Shown one piece after another: positions 22,514 through 37,500 of a DNA stretch of 64,000 bases (the first letter of the stretch is position 1; each line of letters starts with the position of its first letter). Below the pieces are notes generated by a model. That model ran no database searches, had not been told where the DNA came from, and saw only the letters and a program-made list of their open reading frames with translations. Location: the NCBI GenBank assembly GCA_021234535.1, contig CM037830.1:1586170-1650169 (forward strand), in the 5' to 3' direction. Position numbers and translations under genes: made by a program. This stretch comes from Stichopus chloronotus. Lineage: Eukaryota > Echinodermata > Holothuroidea > Aspidochirotida > Stichopodidae.

Positions 22514-25500
22514 GTAAGTTTTTATAAAGTGTCATTGCGAAGACTTCAATATATTAAGAAGAATATCAAAATGCAAAGTACAAAATATTACTTGATAAAA
22601 ATTTAATATTTTTGATCCCTCAAAATACAATTATATTCTGGTGTTGTAACTGTATACAAGCCTATACGTTTCATCTTAACGTAAAGTCGTGTTGCATATT
22701 TTTGGTCCCAGAGTTGAATGAACGGGATATAAACCTTTAACTCTCGATTTTAAAAACTCATTGTACCAATCCATGTTGTAATTCACTGCACAAAAGATTC
22801 TCAAGCAAAAAGGAAGCAGTTTAAGTAGATTCAATAACTCGACCAAGGTTATTTAACCATGGCTAGAATTACGGACATTACAACAGATCTCTAATTTAAC
22901 TTGTGAAGTAATCTCAACCACAACATACAGGACATTCAACCAATATGTCTCTGGTGAGGAAAACGTGTTTTTTAATTGCTAATACATTAGTTACGTAACT
23001 TTGCTTACGGTGTAGAATTTATAAGTATGAATTATCATCAAATATAGCTCACTTATGTGCATTCGACGGTCATTTACACGATTACCCACGAGTACAACTT
23101 GCATTTGGAATCCACAGTGGAAGATGAACATTAGACAACCTGTACTACTGTAGAGTAACTTGAAATACGAAGATGTATTCAGTTATTAGTCAAACCAGGG
23201 AGCTGCCACTCTGGCAGCTCCCTGATCAAACCAACTGATCACTTACGCCGGAATGATCCGATACGTTTGCATGTTATTTGGAAATACAGTGCCTCGTTTC
23301 ACAAAACACTACGGTTCCCGATACCGACCAAGGTCACGCCGACGTGAGTAGTATTTAGTATTAGTAATGTTTTTCATACGCCAGTGAGACCTGTAGTGCC
23401 GCATATTCATTATGTTGGCGCTTACAGTGAGAAGTTTGTTTTCAAAAATTATTTCTGTAATTTTTTTTTGCTGTTTTTTTTTTTGTTGCTAATTTAATTC
23501 CTCTTCAAAATTAGTTGCTGTCATATTCGTTCATTCCGCATTCCGTCCACGAACAAGCTTGTGTGTGTACATTTAAAAATAAAGTAAAAAGTGAGGAGAA
23601 ATATCATACGAAGAGAAAAAAACAGCAGTTTAATGTTTCTCAATTGTAAAAAACAAACATTTCAGATCTGGGGTATCTAGAAAGTCTAAACTTTCTATGA
23701 AAATAACGTGAGATTGGCGAAATGTCATGGTTCAGGACACGAACTTTCTGGCTGATACCCCAATAGTATTTACAGTTTTCATATCTGCCGGATTGTGAAA
23801 CTTGACTAATTATGCTAATGACAAGCATTGGCACCAGAGTGTTTTTACCCTCCAAAATCCTTACAAACGTATTGATATCAACTCAATGAGCCCCTTAACA
23901 GCATATGGATAGTACTTGAGAGCTTACATGTTTAGTTATGATATAAATCCTGCGATTCCCGGGGTTAAAGTTGCAAAAAAAAAAAGTCCAGACATAGGTT
24001 GGACCAATTTACTTCCTCAATCTACTTCCTCCTTTGTGCAGTGTTTCTTTTAGTACGTAAACCGCGCGCATCCTGGTCAGGTTACAGAGTGAAAACTGAC
24101 TAAAATTATAGTGAATCATCCTCTCAGCTATAACAAACAGAAATTTAAAGTATAATTTAAAATAAATAGCCTTTCTGTTTTACGTATGTGTGTGTGTGCT
24201 TGTATTCTGTGTACATATATATTTATGATTTCTTTTTTCTTTTCTTTTTTGTTGGAGGAGGGGGCGGGACATTTTTACACATTCACCCATTTTTATAGTA
24301 TAATATCCACCCATATATCTTGAATATTTTTATATCATGTTTTAGAGAACTCACATGTCCAGTCATGAGCTCATTTCCATTTGTAGTATTATCAATACAT
24401 TCTCTAGGAATCATAAACCGTCATGAATTGTACTATACGGTATGCGTCCCTCCATGCATGCCTCAGGATGTACGTTTGATCTAGTTTACCATCCTTAATG
24501 AGTACGGTTTAACATTAAAATATGTTTCAGGTAAGATTGTGTGAGATCTTAATTTTTTTCATAACCTTTAGTGTATCATTATAATGCCAGTGTCAATCAA
24601 TAGTACGACTAACATCAACATCGTCTAACATCAACATAAAATAATATGGTAAAAGCAAAATTATTTTCTTTACTTTCAGATTCTTTTGCACACGTCATTT
24701 TATCAAATACATTGTCTTCATAAAGTTACGGCAAGAAGAATTAAAAATATATATCTAGAAAAATCGACTTTGACATTTTTTTTAAAGCAACCATAAGTTC
24801 CTTGTTCCTATAAATAGATTACCTTGATGGAAACACACATGCATAGAGCAACCCTACAAGCAAGACAAAACTCATCAACCCGGACGGTTTCAGTTCTCCC
24901 AACCACCAACGTCTAGTCCCTCCCTCAACCTGTCTGAAATTCCTCCACATGTGTAATCAAAACAATGGATCCCTGTGTACGCTGTGTAATATGAGCTACT
25001 CTGCATCTTTCGAATTTGCTGTCAATCTAAGAGTATACTGTAACTTAGAACCAGTCGAGAGTGTTGCTTTCCTGAAAGTAAAAATAAAACTTAGGGTGAT
25101 GAGTTATGGCCTTTAAGTTCGTAAGTTTGCAAATTTAGCAAATATTTTACACGAGTAACATGATTTTTTTTTGTCAACTTTGCTATATGGAACACAACAT
25201 GTGCAAACTTTTGCAAACACAGCATGAATGCAGCCTCCTATATAAAATGGCCAACATTGGTTGGTCAGCAATGATCCAGCAGTCATGTTCAACATTTATT
25301 TTCAAGTTTATTTTCGGCTACAGAACATTATTTCATTGCTGAGGATACGGTGTACACATACCTGTAAAGAGGAGAAGAGGACAATGTAAAATGTAACGTT
25401 ATAACGTTTAACCGCAATCCCACAAAACCAGTTTCTCTACATAAAAATTCTTCATATTTCAGTTGTCAGTTTTACTTTTCCGTCTCACGAATGAATGTTC

Positions 25501-28500
25501 TCCCACTGTCCCTTAACGTAGGCTTATGTTTCATGTTTAATACATATAAACAAATCTTGCTCTTCACAATTTAACATATGCAGAGACAGAAAGCTTAAAG
25601 GGGTTCACTTTCTTAATTTCCTACTTTCAGCAAGTGTGTCCGCTAGAAAGCTTACTAAGTTTGACATAGAATCAAATAAATTGATACACGATAACAAAGA
25701 AACCGAAAGAGAGTTGTGACGTTTACGTTTTAAAAATAATATAGTGTCGATATTATTTGGAGATTCCAAATTATTTTTACTCATTTATAAGCCTAATATT
25801 GTCATAGAATATTTTTTCTTCTTTAGATGTTACTACATATTGCTAACTTTCTCTTAAAACAAAAGAGTGACATTCACTCAAAAAAAAAAAAAGAGTTGAG
25901 CACATTACCCAGTCGCAGAAGACAGCATTTTAGCGGGAATAGAGTGAAAATTCCCCATATGCAAATAGTCGCTATTTCATACACATGGAGTGTAATGTCC
26001 CTATTTTTGGAGTGAATTTTTAACTCCATCCTATGTAAAAGGCACTACGAGTGAGTCATGTACACACCCTTTTGCATTTAATTATGTTACATTTATGGTT
26101 GAAAAAATGGTAATTTTGTGCCACTTTAAGATAAAATCATTCATTTTAGTTACAACTGGATCGAAACATTCAACTCTCGAATATAGTAACGTTAAACCAA
26201 CTGACATATAATATGATTTGTTTACATCACACAGGATGGTTATATTCCCAGTAGATTGTTATCCTGCTCGGGGAGGGTAAAAAGATGGTGTTACCATGGC
26301 AACGGCGAAATACCATTGGAGCGTCTACAAAATTCACATATCTCCTAAATATTTAAGTCAAAAAGGGGCATGTTGCTCTTTGTGATGGTCAACTTATCGA
26401 AATGTTTCCAGACAACTTGTGTATGGAGGAAACTCGGGCACTAAGCTATAATAACGTATGTCGTATAGGCCTATATGTACATGGTTATGGGTTCAAAGAT
26501 ATGGCTATGGTTAAGTTTTGGTTATGGTTAAGTTTTCAAAGGCAATATTGTTGGTAAGAAAGACACACGTACCAAGGCAAGGGCAAGGGTCATGAGTAAA
26601 GGAAGTCGTGACAACACGAGGACACTTTCTGGGAAAGAGTTTGAGTGAACTAGCATGGGCGGCTAATACATCATGAAAACGGGAACCTGCGACTGAGGAA
26701 AAGTAAAAAGAGATATATCATGTTAGTTGGTCTTTACAAACATATCGTTAACCTGGGGTACAATGGTTATCGTTTGGTTTGACACCTTCGTCGAAATTTT
26801 AACAGGAATCCAAACATGTTAAATGCGAGTGTGTGTATATACATATGTGTAATGTACGTATGACTTCCATGTAAGCACATAAAGAACTCCAACGGCTGGT
26901 TTTTACCAGTAGGTCAACTAAAGTCGCCTAATACTACTGATGGGGGTCAAAGGTCATCATGAGAGGGCCGCACAACTGTTCACCATAAGTCACAGTTGGC
27001 CGAATGTGAATTGTCTCTTTACGACATTACAGGCATGGAATCGGTTTTGCTTAAGTTTTACAATTGTCTTACATATGTCATTTGTGACAGAATATTGTAG
27101 TGATTCCTTTTACAACAAGAGTTTGAAATTTGAAAATCACAGTATTTTCCTATGTGGTATGTTTCTTTAAAAACACACGAAGGTTTATGCTTATATTCTG
27201 GGAAGATAATTCACTTTAATCTCCACTGTTGTTAACCAAAGCTGAGTATTAGAAACAGAAATGTAGTTGAGGTTAATGAAATGAAACAATTTAGTTCTAT
27301 CAGTGAAATTTATATGCATGGAAATGCTAAAAATGAAGTTGATCTTTTCATGCCTTTACAATTTGACTGTTTTCCTCTGGTGTGACATCTCTCGACTCCA
27401 GATGACCTTGTCAACTCCCACAGTCAAAAAAGATTTGTTCGCATGCTTTGTAAAATTTTTACGTTACAGTTTTCACTGGTGCACAAGGGTCCGTCCCAAC
27501 TTATGCCCCATCATATTGCAGCTAGGCCTACGTCAAAGAATTTGAAAGTAAATGGAAAAGTAACCAAAACTCGGAGAGACACCCCACCCCGGAGACGATT
27601 TAGGACTCAGTATAGGAACGTTCATAAATATGACATGTTCTCAATGATATGCGGTGATCACGGTCCACGGGGACTACACCGCTCCCACGGGAAATACACT
27701 TTCTTCGTAGACTACATGGTGGTGCAGTAGTTCTCCGAACTGCCGAGAACTGAGTGCTACTGCGTGTACTTTGAACATGCTCGGTCTTCGGGACGTCAGT
27801 CACACAGGGGCAGCAGTCAGAGATGGGCTACATAGGCTTATCTCAAACTGACAACGTCCGTCAGACTGACGTACAGTAGCTTCACACAGGACGCAGTGGA
27901 AACCCATGACCAAAGTCATCTATCTATAGTGTCCACGGTTTTGAAAGCTAGAAAGTATGGAACACAAAAAGGGCAAAAAATGATGACAATGACGTAACTA
28001 TAACTAACGACGACCGGAATGCATTTAACGACGACGTAAATTTAAATGGTGTCGACCGCAATCTATTTAATGACGACGGGGATCTAGTTAACAACGACAC
28101 ACAATTACATGATGATGTCACAAATGTATGTGATGATGTTGTAATTTGATGTAATGACGATGCAACTGTATATGACGATGGCGTGAATACATTTAACGAC
28201 GACACAATAATAAATGACGGTGTAAATGTACTTGACACGAATTTATGTGATGAGCAGAAATCAGTGTTAACGCAATTTGATGTAACAACGACACAATAAC
28301 ATTCAACGACGCAAAATCAAACCACGTAGATTGAAACAGCTTTGCCCTTATTTGATGCAGCGACGCAAATTCATTTGATGACGGCTTTTGAATCAATGGC
28401 GTTCTTCAAACAATACCACAACTTGAGAGGCAGATAGGGACAATCACGAATACCACAAATCAGTGTTGAAAGATTTATAATTCTCTGTGGGATTGCAGCG

Positions 28501-31500
28501 GGGGTATGTTCTCATCGTCAAGTCAAAATTGACTGCTGTTGGAAGACATTCGGAAATAATCGTTTTCACCTGACGATTCACTAATGAGTAGTTGAGTCAA
28601 TATACCACATATTACCACCATTTTCTGTAAATATATTGGATACTAGCTACATGGTACCACAGATGAGCGAAGAGTGACCCTTCTGAAATCCATGAACGTT
28701 GCTCTGGCAATACTCGTTGACGTGTGAAAATTGAAAAATAGTGAAATTTATAAACAACTATCAAATGGTGTATTTATTTCGGAGGGCAAAATGACCAAAA
28801 AAAACCCCTTCCTAATTAACTGAGGTATTCTCTGGAATTTTTATGAAGAAAATGGGTTAATACGGAGAAGTCAATTTTAGGCTAGTGGTTGTCCTTGTCA
28901 GGGCGTACGGTGATATTTGTTTGAAGGTACTGTAGGCTAACTGGGGGAGAGTAGTCAAGGATTGTAGTTCCTTGTAGGGTAAAGAGACAGAGTCGCCGGT
29001 GGAGCCCAAGGACGGAAATCACCAAAAACTTAGCTATACTCTATGCCAAGTGGCTTCTGATGTTATATTCAGACCCCATAAAATGAAAACAATACCTCGA
29101 ACTCAGCAATTTGGTAAAACTGTATTCAGTTGAAGCCTTTTATTTTGAGATTTAAGGCCTACACGCAGAGATTTATGTGTGAGTTCCTATCTATAAGGGT
29201 TTTTTTTTTTTTAATTCTACAAAATTTTCAGTCAGATTGTGCGTCGCTTCTTTACGTCATTTAGATGCGCTCAACCGTCTTCCTCCCAATTTTCATTGTG
29301 TTCACACTTGCTAGGCAGGCTATAGTGTTACTGTCAAATAACTTGTTTTTGCGTAAAGAAAAAATACCAATACCAAATACTGTGATCACTCGAGCCACGC
29401 TTTGTTCTCGTTTATGGAAATACCTATGTCACCTGGTACCTCCCCTGTTCCACGTTGCATGTGTCAACTCCTGAAAACATGTAATTAAAAATAACCTAAG
29501 CAGGTGTTGGTAGGTACGTTTTCTGATATACATACCGTTGGTATTACGAACACTGACAGTCACTGCTGGTGTATAAGTAGTCAGTGGCCGCACCAAAGTG
29601 GTATGGGGGAATTTTCTTCCATTCGGAACCTTCCCCAGTTGCCCTCTCCCCTCCCCCACTCAGCTTAAAGGCTGTAATGCATCACCCCAGACAGTTTCAA
29701 TTCTCCCAACCACCTACCTCTAGCCCCTCCCTCAGCCTGTCTTACATTCCTCCACATGTGTGATCAAAACAATGGATCCCTCTGTACGCTGTGTAATACG
29801 AGCTGCTCTGCATCTTTTGAATTTGCTGGCAATCTAAGAGTACTGCAACTTAGAACCAGTTGAGAATTTTCCTTTCAGGGAGGTAAAAATATAGCTTAGG
29901 GTGATGCAATACAGCCTTTAAGTTACCGTGACAAATACGGACATGTACATGTCTATTGTTGTTAATGAAAATGAAAATGCTTTCCCTCAACTACAGATTG
30001 CCGAGTACAATTTTCATGGTTTGTCATCAAGATAAGTTGCTAGTGGTACCTTCATTGTGTTCATGAATATTTGATCCAAGGTCACATATGGGCCCCAATG
30101 GGCCCCATTTCATGAAATTCTGTAGTATGCTTATGTTCCTACAGATTGTCTTCTCCGACGTTGTTTAGGAGGTTGGGTCCAAATCTCAAGATAGGCCCAT
30201 CTTGTGAAATAGACCTACTGCAAAATACTAACCTTTTCAATTAATTTTAAACGGAGTTGACAGCATTGTGCAGACGCTCATCTTAACGATTTGTCATAGT
30301 GATTCTTTAAAGGGAATTCCAAAATGGATTACAACGTGTGTGGTTAATCATGGGGGGGGGGGGGGGATGTGCTTAGTAAGTTTGTCTCTCTACCCTTCCC
30401 TGTGAAACATCGGATTGAATAGTGTGTGTACTAGAATCCTAACTTGGAAGCAAAATAGCGTTCTAGCACTATAGTTGGGTATTTCAGTAAGAATCAAATA
30501 TACTATTGGTGATTCATGCAATTGCTGACGGTAAGATTTGGAGGAGCTCCAACATAAGAACATTTCATCACATACAATTATGTTATTACATGCTTCACTA
30601 TACCCCATACACCAGATATGTCCCGCAATATGTGTCTTTTATTGAAACGACTTTTAACTGCATATTTTCATATTTTCCTCGATCGATCTAAAAGGGATGG
30701 TCGTCCCCCACTCCCCCACCTCTATAAATTCGCTGTTGATCGGATACAATGTGAACTATAGTATTTGAACGTGTATGTTTATGTAAGCAATGTGCTCAAA
30801 CCATCCTGCCAAATCGATTTTTGTCATACATATTGGACCCCTGAATTGCTACTCTCTAATACAAGAGCAGTCCATTTTGACTTCGTCGAAAAGCACAACT
30901 CCGCCGTTGTAAAGAGTAATAAATATTTCAACACCTGTTCAGACTGATAATGACCTGTTAGCTGACGGATTTGTGGTATTCGTAATTGTCCCTATCTGCC
31001 TCTCAAGTTGGGGTATTGTTTGAAGAGCGCCATTGATTCAAAAGCCGTCATCAAATGAATTTGCGTCGCTGCATCAAAAAAGGGCAAGGCTGTTTCAATC
31101 TACGTCGTTTGATTTTGCGTCGTTGAATATTATTGTGTCGTTGTTAAATCAAATTGCGTTAACACTAAGTGATATCTGCTCATCACATAAATTCGTGTCA
31201 AGTACATTTACACCGTCATTTATTATTGTGTCGTTGTTAAATGTATTCATGCCATCGTCATATACAGTTGCATCGTCATTACATCAAATTACAACATCAT
31301 CACATACATTTGTGACATCATCATGTAATTGTGTGTCGTTGTTAACTAGATCCCCGTCGTCATTAAATAGATTGCGGTCGACACCATTTATATTTACGTC
31401 GTCGTTAAATGCATTCCGGTCGTCGTTAGTTATAGGTACGTCATCGTCATCATTTTTTGCCCTTTTTGTGTTCCATAAGAAAGTAGCAACGACTGCGCGG

Positions 31501-34500
31501 CGGTCACAAAAGCAGATACTGCCATTCTGCGGAGAGGGTTTTGGAAGCGTTCCAGCCGTCGCATCCTGCTTGTAGATACAGTCGGAGAGTCTAGATGGGG
31601 AATTTCCTTGAAAAGCCACACCAATACCGAGGGAAATTCACGAACAAGAGCTTGATAACCAACGCAATGGGGGACTGTTCTTAAATATTTGTTGGGATTT
31701 TTTTACATCCTTCACAGCGGAGATTCCGGCAGGCACTGCTTAAACTTTCATTGTAGACTTTCGACATATTATCATTTCTTGCTCACAGTGATGAACGACG
31801 TGGTGTAAAACAATATGACTTGGCACTTTTTGGTGGATGCCCTATATGTTAAAGTGTCACATTTATGCAGAATGGAAACCACCTTTTTAATGCTAAAATA
31901 TATAGACAAAACTGCAGCTGCCAGCTATATAACTAGTTTGATTATTGATGCAAGCTGCTAATTTTTAACAGAATCCTTCAATCTAATGTAACATTGATTT
32001 AAGTTTAATTTTTGTGAACAAGATTTACTCAAGGTTTGACAGTCTTTTCAAACACCTTCCTGGAAATAATGCACGAAAGACCGTGAGTTTCATTTGACAT
32101 TTTAACATGTAGCCTACTGAGACAATTTTTTTTTCTCTAGCGAGCAAAAGAAAAGCAAAAGAAACTTCCTTAGAAACCCCTTTCATTGATCCCAGATACG
32201 GAGGCTTTATTTGTTCCGTTTTGTTACTGTATGTTTAACTTTGTGTGATTTTTCTTTTAAACTTGGTTTTGTTTTTGTGCTAATCTTTATTTAGTTTTGT
32301 TGTTTCAATCTTTGTCATATTCGTTGTGGGCTGTTATTATTTTATTTTATTGTTTTAATCTTTGTTCTTTTTAAATTTTTTTTATCTTTATTTATATTGT
32401 TGCTTGAATATTTGTTTTATTAAGATTAAGAGATTATTTTCATTTCATTGTTTTAAAATTTAATGTGTTTACTTTTTAATATTAATTTTTGTTGTTTTTT
32501 ATCTTTGTTTTGATTTACCGTACTTGTGTAGATCTTTATTTCATGAAGTTTTTTTTTATCTGTTTTGTTTTACAGGGGATGTTCCAGAATGCATCGCATC
32601 TTCTCTTTGGGAGAAGGAAGCAATATTTTAAGAATATATCCATCCTTGTTCCTGATAAATGGAATCCCAAACCAGAATACATACAGGCTCGACCCAATGA
32701 GACACTGGAAACGGCTCGGTTTATTATAAGGTGAATTTATGCACCTTTTGTCAGTTCAAGTTGGATGTAAAGTAGCTATAAAGTGCATTTTCGTTCAAGA
32801 TCATTGTCACTAAAATGTCTTCTCCTTTGTTATGAAATGTTAGGGTGCCTACCAACCCTAATTATTGTTGCTCATACTTTTTTTTTTTTTTTTTGTATTT
32901 AGACGGTATGCGCACATCTATGATACACGAACCGCATATGTCATATTCTATACGTATAGGAATTTTTGTCTTCATATAACTTTTTATAGAATTCTAGGTA
33001 TTATTTTGTCTCGATTAGTCCTTGTGAAGTTTCTCCATGCTGTGATCCACTTTATACAGAGTTTGATTTGTGTGAAATTACATCTAATATATAGATCCAG
33101 TTCCACCCATCAACAGCTTTAAACCGTATACTTTTAAATCCCAGTGGAATGTGAGATTTTATAATTCCTTCCCAACAGGAAAAATCGTGGAAATATTACC
33201 GTCAGTGTCTTTAGAAGAAGCTCATTCTACGCAAAATACCACGATCTACCTTGAGAAACGCTTCTCTTATTTAAAGGGAGATTGCATGCTTAGGCAAAAA
33301 GTAAAAACACTGAAATTCTATGTCCAAATGTTTAGTAAGGTTTTCAACGGCATCATTCAATAAGTTTAGCAAAATCAATAGGTTTCAGGTGGTTTATTCT
33401 GCCATATGATTTCAAATAATTCTAACATAACAACAAATACTATAAAATTCGATAATGTAGTGGTTGACAGTCTTCATTCAAATCAACCGTGTGCTTCTTT
33501 GAATTAACCAATGAGAACTAAACTAGTATTGAATATTCATTTAGTCAAAAAAAAAAAAACTCAGAATCTCTGACGTCACAATGATTTGATCAGTTTGAAG
33601 GTTCTTCGTAAAAACAGCGTTTTCTTTTAGCAAATACTTCAATTCCCGATAAAGGATGCAAGACTTGAGTAATATGTTTTTGATACACATGCAAACGAAA
33701 TGGTTGGAAATTCCAATCATCGACTGAAGTAAACATCCGGCATGCATCATTGTTAAGGTGATTGCCTGTGTAAGGAAAATCGCAAGTATAAACTTTTGTT
33801 AGATCTTTAGTTTTTCTCTTAAATGTATACGAGAAGTTGTAGGTCATTCAGTGAACAACAATGACAGTGACTGCTTTGTAAAGCAAGGGAAACGAATGAA
33901 AATAGTGAAAAACAGAAACTAATGGTTGATGGAAATTACCGGTTCCTATGGTATTAGAGCCAATATGTAATATTTCTTGTTTCGCTGGTGTATCAAAAAT
34001 ATTCTGTCTCAAGTCGTAGCTCCTTGATCGGTATCGGGAATTGTGTAATATTTAGTAGAACAAAGGTCCGTGTTTACAAGTAACCTACACAATGACGGCC
34101 TCATTGCGGTGTCAATGATAAACTTTGAACTGAATATTTATTACCAGTATCCTTTCCAATGACTTGTTCAAGCAGCGGACAGTTCGGTTGAGTTGAAGCT
34201 AGCAACCACTACATTGCATTTTGCCGGCCTTTTCATGTCATTCTGTTCGAAGGCTTTAAAATTAGATGGAAGAGCTCACCACTTGAGACCTATTTATTAA
34301 TCCAAATTGAATGGTTACATTAAAAGATGTAATGAACTTTCGATCATGTTTTTACTTTTTGCCTAGGCACGCAATCATTTTAATACTGAAAACCGCAGAA
34401 AACAATGGAAAATATTGTTTACTTGGCAGAGTGCCATGCATTCACAGGACTGTTTAAAGTGATTGCGTGTGTAAGCAAAGGCAAAAACATTGAAATCTCA

Positions 34501-37500
34501 TGTCTAAATGGTTTTAATTCCATTATTCAGACAATTTGGGAAAATATGTGAGTTTCATGTGGTACATTCTGCCATACGATTTCAAATTCTTCCAACATAA
34601 CGACAAACAATGTAAAATAGGATAATGGTTGACAGTTTTCATTCAAATCAACCGTGTGCGTATTTGAACAAGATAATGGGAACTTACTTACTAATGAATA
34701 TTCAGTTAGTCAAAACAACTGGTCACTGACCCCGCAACGATGTTATCAGTTTGTACTTAGGTAATTTGTAAATACAGTGCTTTGTTTTACTAAATACTAC
34801 AATTCCCGGTATTGACTAAGTAAGTAGTGAGTAGTATGCTCTTGAAGCACCGGTGAGACGGTATTTTGCATAATCATTACGTACCTATATATATTTTTTT
34901 TTCTGCCAATCCTGTTGCTTTTCAAAGTAGTCACTGTCATCTTACTCTATTGAAAGACGCGCGCCGTCAATGTACAACCCTCGCGTGTACATTGCAAAAT
35001 ACAGAAAAAGTTAAGACAAACACAATCTTATGTTTCTGTTTTTTCAGCACATGGGCTTCAATGATAATTGACACATACGGTACAGTCATTTCATTATAAA
35101 GTGAAATTACGGAATCGATTTCAAATTATTTGCAGGAATGAAACCAGTGATAGTGAGCCATCACAGGTGCCTTTTGTTCGTCGGTACTACGGTTGTGATG
35201 AAGGGGAATACATATATTTACCTTATGGAAGTCTCTCATCAAACAACGGTTTGTTGATTTGTGTAATCATTATAGCAACCATATAATACAGTATCATAAT
35301 TTCTCTCTCACTCCTTCTCCTTTAAATATCATTTGATTATCGATGACGTCGTTTGTAATTTGCGAAACCGGACAACCTCCCCCCCCCGCCTCAATAATTT
35401 TCCCTTGGAGAAACCCCTCCGTATAATTCCCGCTCTGAACTATTCCCAAAAGGGAGAATTCCTCCTCTGACAATTTGCCGTGAATCCCTGATCATTCCTT
35501 CATGAAAACGGTTAGGGGAATTGTCAAGGGAAAATTGTCGAAGAGGGAGGAGGAGGAGGGGGAATTGTCTGGGAAACGGTCATTCGAACTCTACTTTCTT
35601 GAATAGCTGCAGTGGCACTGTCGTGCTAAGCTAACATTATTTCTGAACTGAAACAATGAATTTTTGTGGTGTCCCCACCATCTGCGGGACTGTCCCCCTC
35701 CCCCCCCCCTCCTTACACATATATATTTTCATTTACCAATGTAAGAGCAACGTGGTAGCTGGGGTGCTCATTCCATATTAACATTACCGGAATACTTTAG
35801 AAGATAACTAATGGAGTTATTTTCACAAGTTTGCGTTATAAGGTTTGACCTGATATCCATTTTCTATTACTCGCCGAAGTCGAACATTCTATTAAGGAAG
35901 ATATCTCAGCAACTGAACATTAATGTTGAAACTTCAAACTGTATGTATTGGTTGCTCTTGATGACTTGATGATCTTTGCCATGTTTGGGGGAGATCAAAG
36001 ATCACGTAAGGTCAGCAAAAGTCACAATTTGAAAACTTATAGACAATATCTCAAGAAGGGTAAGGTGATTGAACTTCAAAATAGGTATGTTAGTTGTCCT
36101 TTGTTAGTCATAATACCGGCAGAGGAAGCACAAACTTCTTTGACTTTCTGGTTGTTGATGTTTGATCGCTTAAATTTGCAGCAGGACTCATATATATTCA
36201 GCAACATCATGAAAAATACTTATGTTAAAGGACAAATGCTCATTCCTTTAATTTGGATTTTTGGTTGACAATTCTGTTGTTTATTGCTGTATTTTAATAT
36301 TGGTTCATTACAGCTACCGTTATCACCCAACACTGGGACCAGTTCCTTGGTCATAGAACAGAAAACTGCATTTCTGTGAAGAAGGTGGTAAGTCCCATCC
36401 CAACGTAATTTAATGTATATCTTTATTTACAGCTTAAAGAGGGTGACATTTGTCTTTCTTTACTGAGTATCTTCACACAGAATTAAATTTGGAATGCGAT
36501 AATTAATGATGCGGTGTATTTTATACACATTAAAAGGGAGAGCGTATTCAATGAAATAACTTTTGTCTCTTAGGATATTTCAAGGAAAACAGGACAAGAT
36601 GTTGCTATGGTTACTCCACACATTCGACTCATTCAAAAGCGAGAAGAACTTTCTGTGATAATTCTAGATGCCAGAGAACATATGAAGGTATGTTTAAATA
36701 ACATTTATCATGTCTACATCTCCATACAAGGGACAGAATAATGTGAACTTGATAAGCAGACTTTTGATAGTCAGTGTTTTGATTGGATTAATTTATTTAA
36801 TTAATCTATTAACTCTATCAGCGGATGTTAAGCAAGCATCTCGGTGTGAATAAGTTGAAAACTTAACTCCCTGAAGTATGTGCCATATATACAAAGGTTA
36901 GCTTCGGCTTCAAACACTTGAATTCGACTTTCTGAGATAGAGCACGATAAATGATCGATTCACATATATCACGAAGCTTTAATGAACTTTAATTGCAAAT
37001 GTCCGGCTTTCGTGGGTGGCAAATTGCAAAACCGTGGCCTCATGCGAAGAAGTGAAATAAATTTCAGAGGTTTGACTCCAAGTGTAATTAAAATTCGACT
37101 GATTTATGCTGTTTGTAAGTCTCAATACGTCAATACTGTGTCACAACTCAATATCAGTAGTACAATCTTCTCAGAATGTGCATGCCTCATGTATCTTTGA
37201 TGACAACCCGATTGAGTTCTTCTTCAGTTCTGTCAGAGTTTCTTAGATCTAGGCACTCACAAATACGGTTACTTTGAATTATTATGTAAGGAATATAAGT
37301 ATGTAAGATGACATCTATCCCATAATAGTAATGACGTTTGTCTAAGGTCCTTTCATGAAACAAAGCGTGTTTTGTCTGATGGTTTTTATCGACATTTTTC
37401 TTCGTAGGAAAATGACAAGTTTACAAGAATGATGGAAAAGTATAGTGACTACATCTGGCACCTATTCCCAACATACAGTTGGTTGGGTGTCGTCACTGCT

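Larger units (their letters stand above)
22514..32575. other. Gene A intron 1 (10 kb)
   Basis: The longest intron. It holds a MITE fragment with a hairpin insertion (about 23160-23440), two copies of the 257 bp TTAA MITE (one diverged), and the 27956-31477 inverted-repeat pair. Long T-rich stretches (32200-32570) precede the exon 2 acceptor. A G-run lies at about 30353-30366. No conserved exon was found in it. Confidence 0.65.
32731..35135. other. Gene A intron 2, filled with MITE copies
   Basis: It holds three copies of the 630 bp MITE family side by side: a truncated reverse copy from 33271, a full forward copy 33753-34383, and a reverse copy from 34454 to about 34990. The T-run 32878-32894 lies near the 5' end. 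No coding exon was seen. Confidence 0.65.

Noticed and set aside
31033..31575. Plus-strand open frame of 180 codons rich in Ser and Leu
   Set aside because: It is the wrong-strand reading of the 21 bp minisatellite; the same text appears in reverse at 27948-28396.
35948..36268. 106-codon open frame between gene A exons 3 and 4
   Set aside because: It overlaps a fragment of the DR1-bearing repeat and has no likeness to the missing CLCA exon.
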